Notes: a model not told the origin generated them from the sequence alone. A stretch of 64,000 bases of DNA from Kingdonia uniflora (GCA_014058105.1 JACGCM010000658.1:248001-312000), one strand, 5' to 3'. Positions 10,801-23,567 are shown, counted from the stretch's first letter. Translations and numbers: made by a program.

Positions 10801-13800
10801 CGCAAGCAAAAATTTTGAACACCCACATCTGAAAAATCAAAAATTGAAATAAAGTAGCATAACATTAGTATAATCACATTACTTAGTAAATATCATCAAT
10901 TGTCGCAAGCTTATCAGTACAAATACGAAGCGTAAATTCAAGGGTTAATATGGTAAGAGATGGCAGGGAATTACAAATCTTGTGATAAAAAGGATATGAT
11001 TTTCTAGATACTAACTACTGATGGAAAGCTTACTACTACATCAACATAGAAAGCTATCAGAAAAGTGAAACCTAGTTCAATGGCAGAAAGTGATATGGGA
11101 TAGAGATTTGGTTCCAAAACATTCTTTTATTGCCTGGCTTGCCATGAAAAATAGGCTAAAGACAAGGCATTTCTTAGATTAGATTTAGCATATTGCTCTT
11201 TCTATGTGGCATATGATGCCACAGAAGAAAATAGAGATCATTTGTACTTCAGATATCCATTTTCTTCACATATATGGTCTAAAGTCTTTCAAAAGTTGGG
11301 CTATGCAAAAGCAATTGAAGGATGGGATTCATAATTTAATTGGCTTGTAAGCAAGGCTGAAATTGATCCTAACATATATTATATAAGGGTTGTAAGCAAG
11401 GCTGAAATTGGTTCAATGATGGTAAGCATACAATATAGTTCCCATCCACACGCAATAACATGAAACAAGAAGAAACTGCAATTTCTCTCTTTTCCTAGAG
11501 TTATTTCAGGCAGTAAGCATACCAAGAAAACATAAAACTCCAAGATAAAGAGCAAATTGCTACCTTCAAGTCCACGTAAGTTCTATCCTTTGCATTATCA
11601 AATGCCCGCAGTTTAACATCGCGCCACCTGCATAATAAGAAGTTCGCTAAGCATTAATAGGACATTGAGTGCTCTATGGCAACGACAACAAAATCTCATA
11701 GCAATGGCTATTCCCTAGAATTCCTTGCAAATATATCTCCAAAGAAAAAACTAGTAAAAGTAACAAGTACTGTATTAAAGGAAAACACGTCTTCATAATT
11801 TATGACAATTAAAGTTTTGAAAACACAAACGAAAAGAAAGCAGATACAGCCTGTCTAGAAAACAAACATACTATTTTCAACCACTCCAATATGCATTATA
11901 ACCTCCATTAGTTTAACCGAAAATTTCTTAAGTTTTACTTAATTAACTTATCGAAAAACAACTACAAGTCTACAACATTTTAGATATGGTTAGGACCATT
12001 AGGTTCGGGTAGACGTAACGGCATGCTTAGTTGCATGAGACCCTACATCCTGCCATTATGTGAAGTCCTAGAAATATCAAAATGCACAAAGCTATATGTA
12101 ATTTTTTTTGCAGATTAATGTGATCCTGGTTCATACTAGGAGGAGCCCAACAAATCCAAATATTGGAGTGAGGCAACAACCGTAGTTCAAAAAGTATGCA
12201 TTCAGAGTTTCATGAAGAATTTTACAGTGACGTTAACAATTAATATTATACGCTCAAAATGCTAGTTTTAAATGTAATATAGGGAACCAGGGATTGGGCA
12301 TGTTCAAGTATCAACCTTCATGTATTGAGTCTTACATCACAAGTATAATAATTAAGCAACATCTTAGTATTAAACAACACATGATAGATTGTGGACACAA
12401 ATTCATAGTCATAATCTTTGGCCGAAAACGCGCTCCTTGGCATTATATTAAAGATTTGATAAAGTTTAGTCATGGGTCCGAAAGGTCTCAAGGGAGATTC
12501 TTTAGAAAAGAAAATGATCAGATGCTCTTTTAGGCTATTTTCATAACTGGGTTGCAGCTAGCAGCTATCCAAAAAGCTAGTCAGTACAAATCAATTCAAC
12601 CTAACTAAAACCTAAGCGGGTTGCAGTTCATAGTAATGCAGACACTGTATAATCACTAATCAACTAAGACTAACTTCAAAGTCTCATACACAAGTATATT
12701 GTCATTAAGATAAACTGTAAAATAATGGTATCTTATGGTTAAACATGAGTCTAAAGCCTAGAACGTCAAGGTTAAGTTACCTTTTGGTGGGATGACTTCA
12801 ATCCTCCACAAAAGATGGATGCAAATTTGACCCCCCGAGCAACTCTAGATTGCAATAACAGGAAAATATTAGAAACAAAGAGTTAACTAAGAAAATAAAA
12901 TAAATCAATATGTCTTAAGTATCTCATTACCTTTGTCAAGCTTTTCAAGTTCTTCAACTTCATTCATTGAGTCCCGAAGATTTATTGGGACCATTGATAG
13001 TCGGAGCTAATCTTGAGTACATATAAGGGCTTCAACAGTAGTAGGAGCCAATGAACTACGAAAACAATCAAGTATACACTCCCCCGTGCTAAATGCGGAC
13101 TCCGACGCAACCGAAGAGATGAGAATTGCCAATACATCACGTGCAATATGAGAAAGGATCCGATACCTTGAAGAATTAGCTCTCCACCACTCTAATATAT
13201 CAAAATGTCCAATCTTTGGTGGTTCACACACCTCCGCCAAGTATCGTTCAACTTCTGACTTGTTCACCAAATTGTCTTCTTCCTCTAGGTGTTTTTGAAA
13301 ATCATCAGCCAAAGACATATCATCATCATCATCATCATCAGAATCACAATGATCACTGCTCATGTTCAACCCTTGTGATGATTCACCCATATTTTGAAGT
13401 TACGATGAAGAAGAGTAGTTTACTAAATGCCAATCCTGAAGACGAATGAGTGCATCCTTTACCCTTGACACTAGATGATCCACTTTAGATGATTCAAATT
13501 CTAATCTTGGGCTTAAACAAAACCGTACATATTTCATCTTGAATCGAGGATCGAGAACTAATGCAACATACAATAACAAGTTGATCTTCTCGACATCTCA
13601 ATACTTATCAAACTTCTCTTGCATGCGCCCCGCCATCAATAATAAGCCAACATCTTCACTTCTCTTATATGAAAGCAGTTTAGTTTGAATAGTGACAAGC
13701 TCTTGAAAGAAAGCATTAGAAGTATTATTTAATGATCCTGAAAATTTCAATGTTGCATTGTAAAAAATCTTTAAAAACTTCACAAGCCTTCTAGCATCTT

Positions 13801-16800
13801 CCCAATCTGTTTGAGTCGGAGGTCCCAATTTTTTTTACCCATTTTCCCCCTTCCTAAAGTATGTACGATACGAAGACTCTCTATCATGTAATATCTCAAA
13901 GGTTAATTCATATTTTTCCGCTGCCTCCAACATCAAGTATGTTGAGTTTCACTGAGTTGAACATTTAAGCATACTAAATTCTTATCTTCCAATTTTGTAT
14001 CTCTCACACATGTTTTAAAGCGTTCCAACCTATGTGAAAACGATCTCACATACCTCACTACACTTCTTATCCTTGTAATTGCATCAAATGACTCTTTCAA
14101 ACCATCAAAAACAATTAAATTGAGGATATGCGCAGAACACCTCATATGCAAAAACTCATGACTCAAAACTGTGTTCTTCCAACTTTTGGTATTTCGTCGC
14201 AAGTAATCAATAGCAGTGCTGTTAGAACTAGCATTATCGAGAATAATACTAAAAATGCTATCTACACCCCAGTCAATCAAACACTTTTCAACTACTCTCC
14301 CAATGGTTTCGCCCTTATGGTTGGAAACTTGACAGAAATTTATGTTTTTTTTTGTAATTTTCGTTCACTATCAACCCAATGTGCAGTGAGACACATATAA
14401 CACAAGTTCTGAATAGATGTCCACGTGTTCGTTGTAAGACATATTCTTTGATCCTTTAGAATTGCCTTTAATTTTTGCTTCTCGTTCTTGTACAACTTGA
14501 GAGAGTCTCTAGCTACAGTGAAACGAGATGGGGCGGGAAATCTTGGAATAGCAACCTTGCAAAAATGTCTAAAACCTAGTCCTTCGACATACTTAAATGA
14601 TAATTCGTCCATGATAATCATTTTAGCCAAAGTAAGTTTGCACGCCTCTACGCTCCAAGTAACTCCCACTATCTCATTTTGCCCATCTTCTTTTGTTTTA
14701 TAAGATAGTGTTTGTTGACTTTTAGCAGTACTCCCATATTTTCCATACGAATACTTTTTATAGATACTGTTTAGGTGTCCTAGCATAGAACTTGTTCCAT
14801 TACCTTTGCGTTCACATTAAAAACTAGTTTTGCAGTAATTGCATTCCGCTATGATAGGAACTTTTCTAGTACCCTCTACGATCGTAAAGTGGTCCCACAC
14901 GATAGAGGCAGATTTACACTTCGTACCTGATTCTTTTTCTTTGGAACCTTTGGGTGATAATGGAACATTAGAATTGAGATTTGTGTCTTGCGATTTAGCT
15001 GGAGTGTTTTGCTTCCCTTGTTGCATAACCATTTCCTCTATCTACAAACAAAAGTAATAAGAGAATAATAATATCAATTACTAAAGAGTAAATCATAAAG
15101 AAAGTACAATAAGTATGTAAACGACAATAACCAAACATTAGAGATTATAGAAAATAAGTTTTAGAATATACCTGCGGATTTTGTATTTGATGGAGAACAG
15201 GCGTTTCATCCCCACTACGTTGTCTTATTTGTACGGAAGATTCTTCGGAAGAGAGGTCTCTAATCACATGAAAAAAATAAGCAATTTAGATATGGGAAAA
15301 TAAACCCAATTCAACAAACCAAATCAGCAAACCAACATGGGGAAAACAAACCCAATTCAACAATCCAATACGGGAAAACCCAAATCAACAAACCAATATG
15401 GGGAAAACAAACCCAATTTAATAATTCAATGTCTACTTTAGTTATCTAACATCAGCAAACCAATATGGGAAAACAAACCCAAATCAGCAAACTGACCTTC
15501 CAGAGCAGAAATTAAGATGTCCCTTTTATATTCATCATTTAGATTATAATTAAGTTTGAGTGTTTTCTATATACTAGAAAACCAGAAATTTTCCATTAAG
15601 AATATTATTCTCCATTAAGTAGCTGAGATGGTGACAAATCAATGTTTTCTATATACCAGAAATTTTCCCAATATTAATCGAATTAGCTCCTTGATGTAAA
15701 CTGACTGTTGTGTTAACCTCAGATATAGGTAAGGTGTGGGGTTGATTTGATGATGGTATGTCCAAAATCCAAATCAGCAAACCCAAATCACCAAACCTAA
15801 GAGTAAATTAACAATCCCCTATACCCAATTCAACAAACCCAAAATATATAGAGAGAGAGAGAAAAAGAGAGAGAGAGAGAGATTCATACCTTAGTAAGAA
15901 CTTTTCCATTATAGGAGTCGAAACTCGGAAGAGAGTTGATGATGAAGAAGAAGCCTTGTATGCTTCAATGCTTCACAATGGATTGAAACTCTCAACACCT
16001 ATGCCTGTAAATCAAAACAAAAGATGCTTAAACATGAATTTGAAGAGGAGCTGAGGAGGTATAGGTTTATTGGGTTTTGATTTTTACCTTGTATTTGTAA
16101 TATGCTTCACAAATTAGAAGAGGACCAGGAGGGGAGGTATAGGTTTTCTGGGTTTTTTTTGTTAGAACAACACAATACCGAGGAGAGGAGCTGAGTGAGG
16201 AGGTATACTAGGTTTTGTTTGTTTGTTAATATCTAATAATCGGTTCGATTCGGTTCGGTTTTAGTCCGGTTTCTCTATAGTCGAACCGAAACCGAAACTG
16301 GTCGGTTTTCAACTTTTCAAACCGAAACCGAACCGAACCAAACCGAAAAAATTGTTCGGTTTCGGTTCGGTTTTTCGGTTTGGTCGGTTTACTGCTCAGC
16401 CCTAGTTTGTGGAATAGTTGTACTCAAACTCGTATTACAATATATAGAGCCAGAATTCTCTTGCAAAGCTTCACATCGGTACAAGCACCTTCATTTACTA
16501 TTTACTAGTAGTTTCACTTTATTTTTCCTCCAGGCAGTAGTGAAACTGAAGTATTTGATGAGCGAAGTTCGTCGGGAAACGACTACTTGGCCAAGGTATG
16601 AATTCATAGTTTCAGTTATTTGGATCAATGAGTTTACTCCGAATATCACCACTAATAGCCTGCATCTATTCTAGGTCCATGTTATTTCATGTTACAGCTT
16701 TTTTTTGTTAGGCAAAGCTGGGGTTAGGGACCCCAGGACCACTATGAATTAATGAATAAGAGTTTACATCCTGATGTATTGTGTACCATCAAAAGGGTGG

Positions 16801-19800
16801 GTAGGTGTTAGAGGGCAATACAGTTTCACAAAAGGGCTAGAATGAGAAGCAAGATAGTCTGCACAGTTATTTGCCTCTCTGAAAATAAAAACATCTTTTA
16901 AACTCCTCAAGCTTCCCAATAATATCTCTAATCTCTTGAGCAAGAAAATAACAAATCCAAGGGACTTCAGATCCATCTCTGAAATAGTACACTAGGAGCT
17001 GAGAGTCAGTGGCAGCCCATAACCTTGAATATCCAAGTTGTTTGCCTAGTTGCAGTCCTGTCAATAAAGCTTGCATCTCATAGTATATGACTTAAATAGG
17101 CTGTTGCAGTCCACTAAATGTTGAGATGCAGACCCCTTTGTGATCCCTCAACAGTCCATTTGTGGTCCCTCGACAGTCCATTTTGTAATCCCTCAACAGT
17201 CCACCATAATCCCCTTTGTTGTTACAGGTGGGGGTTCCCAAGAGCAGTACCTGATCACTGCCATACAGTATTTGGGGGCAATTTTTCATGCAGTGTATAA
17301 TCTTCTATCTGAGCACTTTGACTACAACTGACTGCAGTCTGTGAGAAGCATCCTGAATAATGTTCTTGTAAAGCTGGTTTGTTGGCAAAGCTCAGTTCCT
17401 AAAGATCAAATTTTTTCTATGCTTCCACACATGGTACATAAAAGAGCTAAAAGCTGCAGATAATAACTTGGAAGGTTATTCCCTTTTTGTCCATGGAGCA
17501 GATCCAATGCACCGCATAAGTAAGAGTGCATGTTACTCTTTTTATTCCGTTTGCCTGGAGTATCTTTTGCCACATATTCTTAGCCAACACACAGTTCATG
17601 AAGAGATGGTTCCCATCCTCATCCCCAGCTTTGCATATATCACACAAGGCTGACTGAAGAACCCTTTTCTGCACTAGCACATACTTAGTTGCCGTACAAC
17701 CTTTGAGCAAACTTCACAGAATATACCCATGCCTTGGCACCACCTGGGGACTCCAACAAAGACAGTCCCAGTTCACAGGACTCCTAGTTGCTTTCATGAC
17801 ATTGTAAGTGTCAGAGAGAGTATAAATACCTTGTGGGGAAGGTTTCCATATGGATTTGTCTTTAGATTAAACTTTAGCAATTTTTGGCAGATTTGTTATG
17901 ATGTCATCATCTAGATTTGGCTGTAAGTGTTTGGGGATGTTCCACTACCCCTGGGAAATCACCATGCTTTCCTTGGTATCCCTAAACAAGGTATTTTTAT
18001 GAGCATAGAGTATTTTTACATCTATGGTGGACAGAGTATTTTTATGAGCATTTTCATTAGACGTTGTCAATTGCCATATGGACCGTTGCATATACTTCTC
18101 CCTTCCTAGGATCTTTAATTGCTTTATTGAAGAGAAAAGAGAAAAAAAAGAAAAAAAAAGTTTATTGATTATTGAAAAGATTATTACAATTACTCTAAAG
18201 AGGGATTTAAATAGAGAAACCACTAGGGTCCTATTAGGAAACTAACTCCTATTAGATAATTAATAAATACTAAAATAACTAAAGATAGAAACGAATCCCA
18301 TCAATATTAATCTGAAGATATGATTCTGTCTATTACACTATACAATAGTATGATGTATCTTGACATAACACTTAACATAAATCATAATCTTCAACACTCC
18401 CCCTCAAATAGATGGTGAGAGTCGACGAACACAATCCGTTTGCAACTTCAAGAAATGCACGACTTTAAGAACTTTCCTTGAAAAACTTCAACCAAAAACA
18501 TCACAATATAAGGAAATATTGCACGGATAATCGGGACTTCACAAAAAAGAGTTCCACTTCAACTTCAAATAACAACTTGAGTCTTCAATCAACTTCACAC
18601 GTACCAAAAGAACCATATTCTCTAACACTCCCCCTCAAGCTGGAGGCACAAACGCTATAATACCAGCTTGAAAAAGATAATAAACTACTTTCCCTTGTGA
18701 GAGTTTTCAAATTTTTCGTCTTCAACAACCAATTTGAGCTTTAGCTTTAGACAGTAAAATAAACCAACATGAATCTTCAAAAAAAAAAAAAAAAAAAGAA
18801 CCTCACCAACGATGGGCTCTATGGACCAGTAACATTGGTTCCATGGCTGATTACACAAACTAGCTCAAAAAAGATAGTAAATTAGCCCTTGAACTCTTCC
18901 AAGTAGCCAAAAAATGATTGGATTCTTAGAATCTTCCAACCCCAAAAAAAGAATTGTGGAGAGACAATTAGTCTACTTAAGTTGGTTATACAAAAACCAA
19001 CTCACAAAGAAACAAAATAAATCACAGAAGACGTATAAAATATGAAGATCGGGAAGACACTCAAATTGAACCAATCTTTTTGACTCTCATATTTGATCAA
19101 CACAATTCAAATAAAGACAAACATTGTGAAACAAAAGTTGGAGAGATGAGAAAAATTAGGAATATTTGGAAAGATCACAACGAAGAAAAAAAAGAGAAAT
19201 TATGGCCATAGAAAGGGGAAGATTACGAAAAGAGAGAGATCTCAGAGATAATTAATGAAGTAACGAATTTGAAAAAAAAATCACCTTAGGGAAAGGATAA
19301 AAAGAAAACCACATAAGAAAAGAGATAAACACCACGCACCACTAGCCGTTTCGCAAACACAATTGTCTTTTCCCCACAAATTGGACTTGATCATGAGTTA
19401 GACAAAACAAAAAACCCCGATAAAAACATGAAATGGGATCGAGAATCCCTAGTTGGATCATATCAGGATGCTTTAAGCTCTTGGATTTGTTTAAAAAAAG
19501 GCCAGTACACAAAGTATTCCTTGCACCAGACAAACCCAAAGAAAAACTCCCAAAGCCACGCCTGTGAAACTATGCCTTCACGTATAGTGAAACATCTTCT
19601 AGACTTCGAAGACTTTCCAATGAAACCAGAAGTTAGCGGGGATAATCACACATAAATCAGTAGTGTGGAAGCCCATAGTTTCCACCATAAAGAAAAAATG
19701 AACAAAAGCCACAAATGGTACTTTAATCAATAATCAGAGATCAACGCCACGATCGGCAATCAGATTTCGAAAATCAACACAGATAACCTTCAAGGCTTGC

Positions 19801-22800
19801 TCCACCAGGAGCTCGTGAACACAATATTGGTCGCAGCAAACAAGCACGGAGGAAACACTTGCAGATTTACTTCCAGCTCCAAGTAATTACAATGCAATAA
19901 TCTCCATAACAACAAGTCTGCCTCTGCCATCCACATAGTGCAGTAGGGGAGGAGGACGAATTTGAACGATAATCAAAGCTTCATATGGTTTGTATGAACC
20001 ATTTATTCATGGTGGAAACAGATAAAAGGAGTAGTTGGAACAAAGAAGGTAGCATGAACAAATCTGAAATGATTCTCTTTTTCAATCTTTGAATTATCGA
20101 ATAGATCTCTGGGTTTTGTAAAAAAATTCGGACTACAATGGATCACGATGGAAAAGAAATCTGATTTCACTGAGAAATAAACTCAAAGAAACAAAAAGTT
20201 GAATAGTAATAGAGAATCATTGTTCACGTCATTGTGCACGATTCATGAATCTCAATAATCTCAACAGCGAGGTAAATCAAAACAAAGAGAAAGAAAAATA
20301 CTATAAAATTAAATAATTGGCAAGAAACAAAACCAAGATAGGTATTACCGAATCTCATGAGTAATCCGGCATCGGCAATAGCCGCCGCCGCGGAAGCGAT
20401 AAACCTTTAAGGGCGCCTTCAAGATCGAGAGGCTCGGATACCAAGTTGAATTATGAGAAGAAAAAAGAAAAATGTTTATTGATTATTGAAGAGATTATTA
20501 CAATTACCCTAAAGAGGGATTTAAATAGAGAAACCACTAGAGTTCTATTAGGAAACTAACTCCTACTAGATAAATACTAAATACTAAAATAACTAAAGAT
20601 AAAAACGAATCCCACTGATACTAATATGAAGATATGATTCGGTGTATCACACCATACAATAGTATGATGTATCCTGACATAACACTTAACCTAAAACATA
20701 ATCTCCAACATTCTCCCTTTATACAAAACATAATTTTAAAGGTCATTATCTAGCTCCCTCTACTGACACTCTTAAAAGTTCTCACTAAGGAAGTGATTAG
20801 AAATGGTGAACTACTCGAGATCTTTACGTATTATAAAATAGGTGCCACAGACAAGTGTTTGTATCCTTTTGATGTTAGAAATGGTGAACGCCAAGTTTAT
20901 TTTTCAGGCTGATCTTCATGGTAAGGATATATATGCAAACTGAAATAATATCTTAAATCATCTCCATATGCACCCCATGAAGGGTGTCATCCATAGGTGT
21001 CCTGCAGTATCCTGCCCATTTAGATATAGATCTAATAGTTATCGACCTAAAGTTAATTTTGACTTTAAACCAAAAATAATGTTTGAAAAAGATACTTGCG
21101 CGTCTTCCTTTGGATCAGCCAAGACTGTTTGTATAACAAGAATTCCTGTGTAATTTACTTAATAATAAACTTTCTAGAGCATCCATATCAGCCAGACATG
21201 GGAAGTAAGTTGCTTATAGTATTATTTCATCAGTACTGCCTTCATTTATTCAGCTTTTCGTAACCTCATATAACCGCAAGGACTTTCTTGATACGGAAAC
21301 CTTTTTATAGCTCCACGTAAGCAAAGGAGTGCTTTGCCAACCATACCATTGAAAATACTATACTGTAGAGTCGTGCATAAGCTAAACATATTAACAATGG
21401 GGAGATTTCTAAGTGGCAAGACTATCAAAACAACAACAGATGTGGCTCCCAACTTTTTTAGAGTTATTTTACAGAATGAGTTACTCTTCAAATTATATTG
21501 TAGAAGGTATTAGCACGTAAATGATGGCATTTCCTAGTATGCTTGGACCTCTATGAAATTGTTTATCTTTCACTAATTTCAAGCCTAAAGATCCCCTTCT
21601 CAATCTAAAATCATGTTCACGTACGCTACTCATCGATTTTCTTTTCTTAATGGATGTAACATCATTTCAGGTTTGTAGAGAATGGGAAGGAAGTGCACTT
21701 AAAGTAGATAAAAATGTGAGACTGGCACGCATTCGCATTGGTGTCGTTCTAGGAAAAGAAGGTGGCGCTTTAGGTACAATTTTTTTTTTTTTTTAAAACT
21801 TAAATGTTTATTTTGCAAATTCAGTCACTATGGTTGGTTGTAATTTTTTATTACCCCTGCAACAACTAGATTCTATTGGTGAATAATACTTTCCCCCCTA
21901 AATTTTGCTCACAGTGCCTGCCTTGTTTATCGATGTATATGATAAAAAATTTCATTGGGAAACAAGTATTGAGTATAATGCTAGTTGTGTCACTCAAGCA
22001 GAACTATTTATGTTAACTTGTATTTCTGCATATGGCATACTACCTTAACTGTATATGCATACTTTAAAATTATGTCATAGATGTTTGTCACCTGATCACT
22101 CAATTCATGTGCTAATGAATTCCAATTTTTGCTTCTATGCAGCAAAAATGATCCCTCTTTTCATGATGTTTGCTGGTGGGCCTTTGGGATCAGGAAATCA
22201 ATGGTAATGTATTCAATTTCTAGTCAAGAACTATTTCCGACTAAGTTATTCTCTTTAATTTTACCAATTGTAATGGGGATATACCCACCATAATAATATT
22301 TCAGAAATTGTTTGATTTTGTTCTCAATAGGTTTGACAACGCAAATTATTTGAAAATAGTATTTTTCTTATTATACAACAAAGCTAGTGGCTTTCTTCGT
22401 TTCTGGAAGAAAAATGATTAATTGCTCTCGTACTTTATAGGTTTTCCTGGATTCATTTGGACGACATTGTGAACCTTATTTGTGAAGCTTTATCAAACCC
22501 ATCTTATAAAGGTAAGCACTATTTCTGTATTCAAGCTGAGTTTACTCGGGAGATTTTGAAGCTAAATTTAGCAACTGAGATATGAATACTGGTAGAGATA
22601 AAAATATATGGATTCAAGGTATAAATATTCGATGGAGAGAGTCTAGAGATAAAAAAACTTGAATTGAGAGAATCTAGAGAGAAAATCTAAAATTGATAGA
22701 TTTAGATTGAGTAAATAAATATATAGAAAAAAAAATTGTTTAAGAGATTTTAAAGAGCAGAATAGATTATGAATCAAGGGAGTAAATGTATATATAGAGA

Positions 22801-23567
22801 AAATTTGCATTGAGAGAATCTAGAGAGAAGAAATTCGGACTACGAATATCTAGAGTAAGACGATACTTATAGATTAATTTGTGACTGGGAGAATCTAAAG
22901 AGAGAAATTTTGAATTGAGAGAAAAAATCTATAATAAAAAAATTAATGAAGAGAATATAGAGAGTGAAAATGTAGAAAAAAAATATTTGATTCAAAATCC
23001 GAGAAAAATATTTATAGTGCCATAAAGCGGAGAACATCTTTCTTATATTCCTTTGGTTTAGTACTGACTCTTTTTTTTTTTTTTTTTTCAAATAAGTTTA
23101 CATCTTTTTAATTGCATTTTCGCATCTTCGACCAAGCAAAAGAAAATATGTTTCTATAATTTCATTATATGGATTTGAATTTCTTTTACTTTTTACCTCT
23201 ACTTATATAGTCCCATCTCGGTCCCAGGAGTTATCAATGGAACTGCACCGAACCCAGTTCGACTGAAGGAGATGTGTGAACAAATGGGAAACATCATGGG
23301 CCGGCCATCCTGGTTACCTGTACCCGATTTTGCACTGAAAGCCGTCCTTGGTGAAGGTGCCTCTATCGTAAGTACTTACAGATCTCTTCTTATTTTCAGA
23401 TTTCTTTTTAAAGTTTCATGTCTATCTGGATAAGTAGCAATGTGTCATTTCTGTAGGTTTTGGAAGGACAAAAGGTGCTTCCTGCAAGAGCCAAAGAGTT
23501 GGGATTTTCGTTTAAATACTCGTACGTGAAAGATGCTCTGAAAGCCATTCTTTCTGGTGAGAGCTAA
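7833..23567 (+). CDS. SULA: Chloroplast SulA/GC1-type epimerase family protein (SDR39U1 homologue), 5' exon missing
   Basis: Plastid division factor of the extended SDR superfamily (Arabidopsis GC1/AtSulA, inner plastid envelope). Exons: 7833-7908, 8221-8280, 9266-9384, 9656-9700, 9780-9858, 16534-16595, 21671-21773, 22143-22203, 22441-22511, 23228-23367, 23457-23567 (stop TAA). All have AG/GT borders and consistent phases; together they code 308 residues. The NAD(P)-binding [10 protein letters not shown] motif is at the start. [68 protein letters not shown] and the DUF1731-like end ([28 protein letters not shown]) follow the family in order. A canonical YxxxK is not evident; DYLAKV has Lys at +3. 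The first visible exon is in frame upstream of ATG 7842, but related proteins begin with a transit peptide, so an upstream exon is expected. Introns 5 and 6 (6.7 and 5.1 kb) hold transposons. Confidence 0.93.
8281..9265 (+). other. SulA intron, no feature
   Basis: 985-bp AT-rich intron bounded by GTAAGA and a TTTGAAG acceptor. The acceptor was chosen at 9265 rather than the more obvious CAG at 9269 because only that choice keeps the frame (VREFPGIV). I see no gene or element in it. Confidence 0.6.
10392..10403 (+). repeat. hAT left terminal inverted repeat
   Basis: TAGGGGTGAGCA; pairs with TGCTCAGCCCTA at 16393-16404 with one mismatch. Confidence 0.85.
11085..11345 (+). pseudogene. LINE zf-RVT fragment inside the hAT element
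   Basis: In the plus direction, [20 protein letters not shown] near 11110-11170 and, after a frameshift, [18 protein letters not shown] at 11225-11280 match the zinc-binding domain that ends plant LINE reverse transcriptases. The orientation is opposite to the hAT transposase. Neither end of a complete LINE is seen, so it is either a captured fragment or a heavily 5'-truncated insertion. Confidence 0.7.
11564..11627 (-). other. Exon-like island within the hAT element (possible captured host exon)
   Basis: On the minus strand a 64-base open stretch is bounded by TTATTATGCAG and GTAGCA, good splice borders. It codes [21 protein letters not shown] in a single open frame. The peptide is not part of hAT transposases as I know them, and I cannot name its family. 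A second AG-bounded piece at 10828 down to about 10740 could be a following exon. It may be part of a host gene captured by the element, or a 3' exon of the element's own transcript. Confidence 0.4.
12935..15032 (-). pseudogene. hAT transposase (BED finger, RICESLEEPER-like), broken
   Basis: The reading order on the minus strand is: BED zinc finger ([23 protein letters not shown]) at 14930-14830; an in-frame TAA at 14817; the body [21 protein letters not shown] near 14420; a frameshift near 14350; [19 protein letters not shown] (catalytic Asp region) at 14270-14215; [10 protein letters not shown] near 14110; DUF4413-like [10 protein letters not shown] near 13650; and the hAT dimerisation domain [15 protein letters not shown] near 13100, ending ALICTQD. 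A TAG at about 13010 replaces the usual residue before [16 protein letters not shown], which continues to a donor near 12935. An aspartate-rich run lies at 13340-13316. Normal length would be about 680 residues; at least four lesions make it inactive. Confidence 0.88.
15290..15500. repeat. Degenerate minisatellite in hAT 5' region
   Basis: Four imperfect copies of a 35-50 bp unit containing ATGGGGAAAACAAACCCAA separated by CAATTCAACAAACC. Confidence 0.65.
15846..15882. repeat. (GA)n microsatellite
   Basis: GAGAGAGAGAGA, interrupted once by AAAA, inside the hAT element just upstream of its transposase start. Confidence 0.85.
16393..16404 (-). repeat. hAT right terminal inverted repeat
   Basis: TGCTCAGCCCTA; reverse complement TAGGGCTGAGCA matches the left end except at one base. 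Confidence 0.85.
16764..18119 (-). mobile_element. LINE relic: zf-RVT and RNase H domains in SulA intron 6
   Basis: The minus strand encodes a zf-RVT finger ([18 protein letters not shown]) near 17640-17590, preceded by VPRHGYILW near 17745. The RNase H follows ([28 protein letters not shown] near 17010, [14 protein letters not shown] near 16880). These are the C-terminal domains of a plant LINE ORF2. Stops and a frameshift at about 16900 show decay. The upstream RT is absent because small LTR element 2 begins at 18120. This is a different subfamily from the LINE relic at 3005-6951. Confidence 0.8.
17135..17215. repeat. Short tandem repeat inside LINE relic
   Basis: Three copies of a 23-24 bp unit TCCCTCAACAGTCCATTT with small variations, in phase with the minus-strand reading GLLRD repeated. 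Confidence 0.7.
18120..18396 (-). repeat. 3' LTR of small LTR element 2
   Basis: 277 bp, matching 20447-20710 over its length with small indels. Confidence 0.82.
20447..20710 (-). repeat. 5' LTR of small LTR element 2
   Basis: 264 bp; shares the block TAAATAGAGAAACCACTAG and the end AATCTNCAACA with the copy at 18120-18396. Confidence 0.82.
20711..21670 (+). other. Remainder of SulA intron 6, no gene seen
   Basis: 960 bp of AT-rich sequence between the small LTR element and exon 7. The phrase AGAAATGGTGAAC occurs twice (about 20798 and 20877), a trace of a short duplication. No coding or structured element is recognised. Confidence 0.5.
22590..23000. repeat. Degenerate purine-rich repeats in SulA intron 9
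   Basis: Variants of GAGAGAATCTAGAGAGAAAAT recur at about 22665, 22815 and 22890, with looser forms between, in an AT- and purine-rich stretch upstream of exon 10. It looks like a decayed tandem array. Confidence 0.65.

Larger units (their letters stand above)
10392..16404 (-). mobile_element. hAT DNA transposon (6.0 kb) in SulA intron 5
   Basis: The left end TAGGGGTGAGCA and right end TGCTCAGCCCTA are imperfect inverted repeats of the hAT type. The 8-bp flanks GTTCGTGG (10384-10391) and GTTTGTGG (16405-16412) are a target duplication with one mismatch. Both ends carry clustered AACCGAAACCG/CGGTTCGG subterminal repeats (10430-10490 and 16235-16390), typical transposase binding arrays; those at the right end can fold into a hairpin. 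Inside are a broken minus-strand transposase (12935-15032), a plus-strand LINE fragment and an exon-like island. The insertion lies between intact SulA exons and is presumably spliced out. Confidence 0.92.
18120..20710 (-). mobile_element. Non-autonomous LTR element 2 in SulA intron 6
   Basis: Direct repeats at 18120-18396 and 20447-20710 are LTRs (TG...CA). On the minus strand TGGTATCCGAGCC (20443-20431) lies three bases from the 5' LTR and resembles the initiator-Met primer binding site. A polypurine tract (GAGGGGGAG, complement of 18397-18405) abuts the 3' LTR. The interior has no recognisable gag or pol. The 5-bp flanks (TTAAT and TTCTC) do not match, so one end may be rearranged. The layout mirrors element 1 at 4258-6325 but the LTR sequence differs. 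Confidence 0.8.

Noticed and set aside
13216..13449. Plus-strand frame with a histidine run
   Set aside because: It is the antisense of the aspartate-rich stretch of the hAT transposase.
20711..20720. Target duplication for small LTR element 2
   Set aside because: Flanks TTAAT and TTCTC do not match; I do not claim a duplication.
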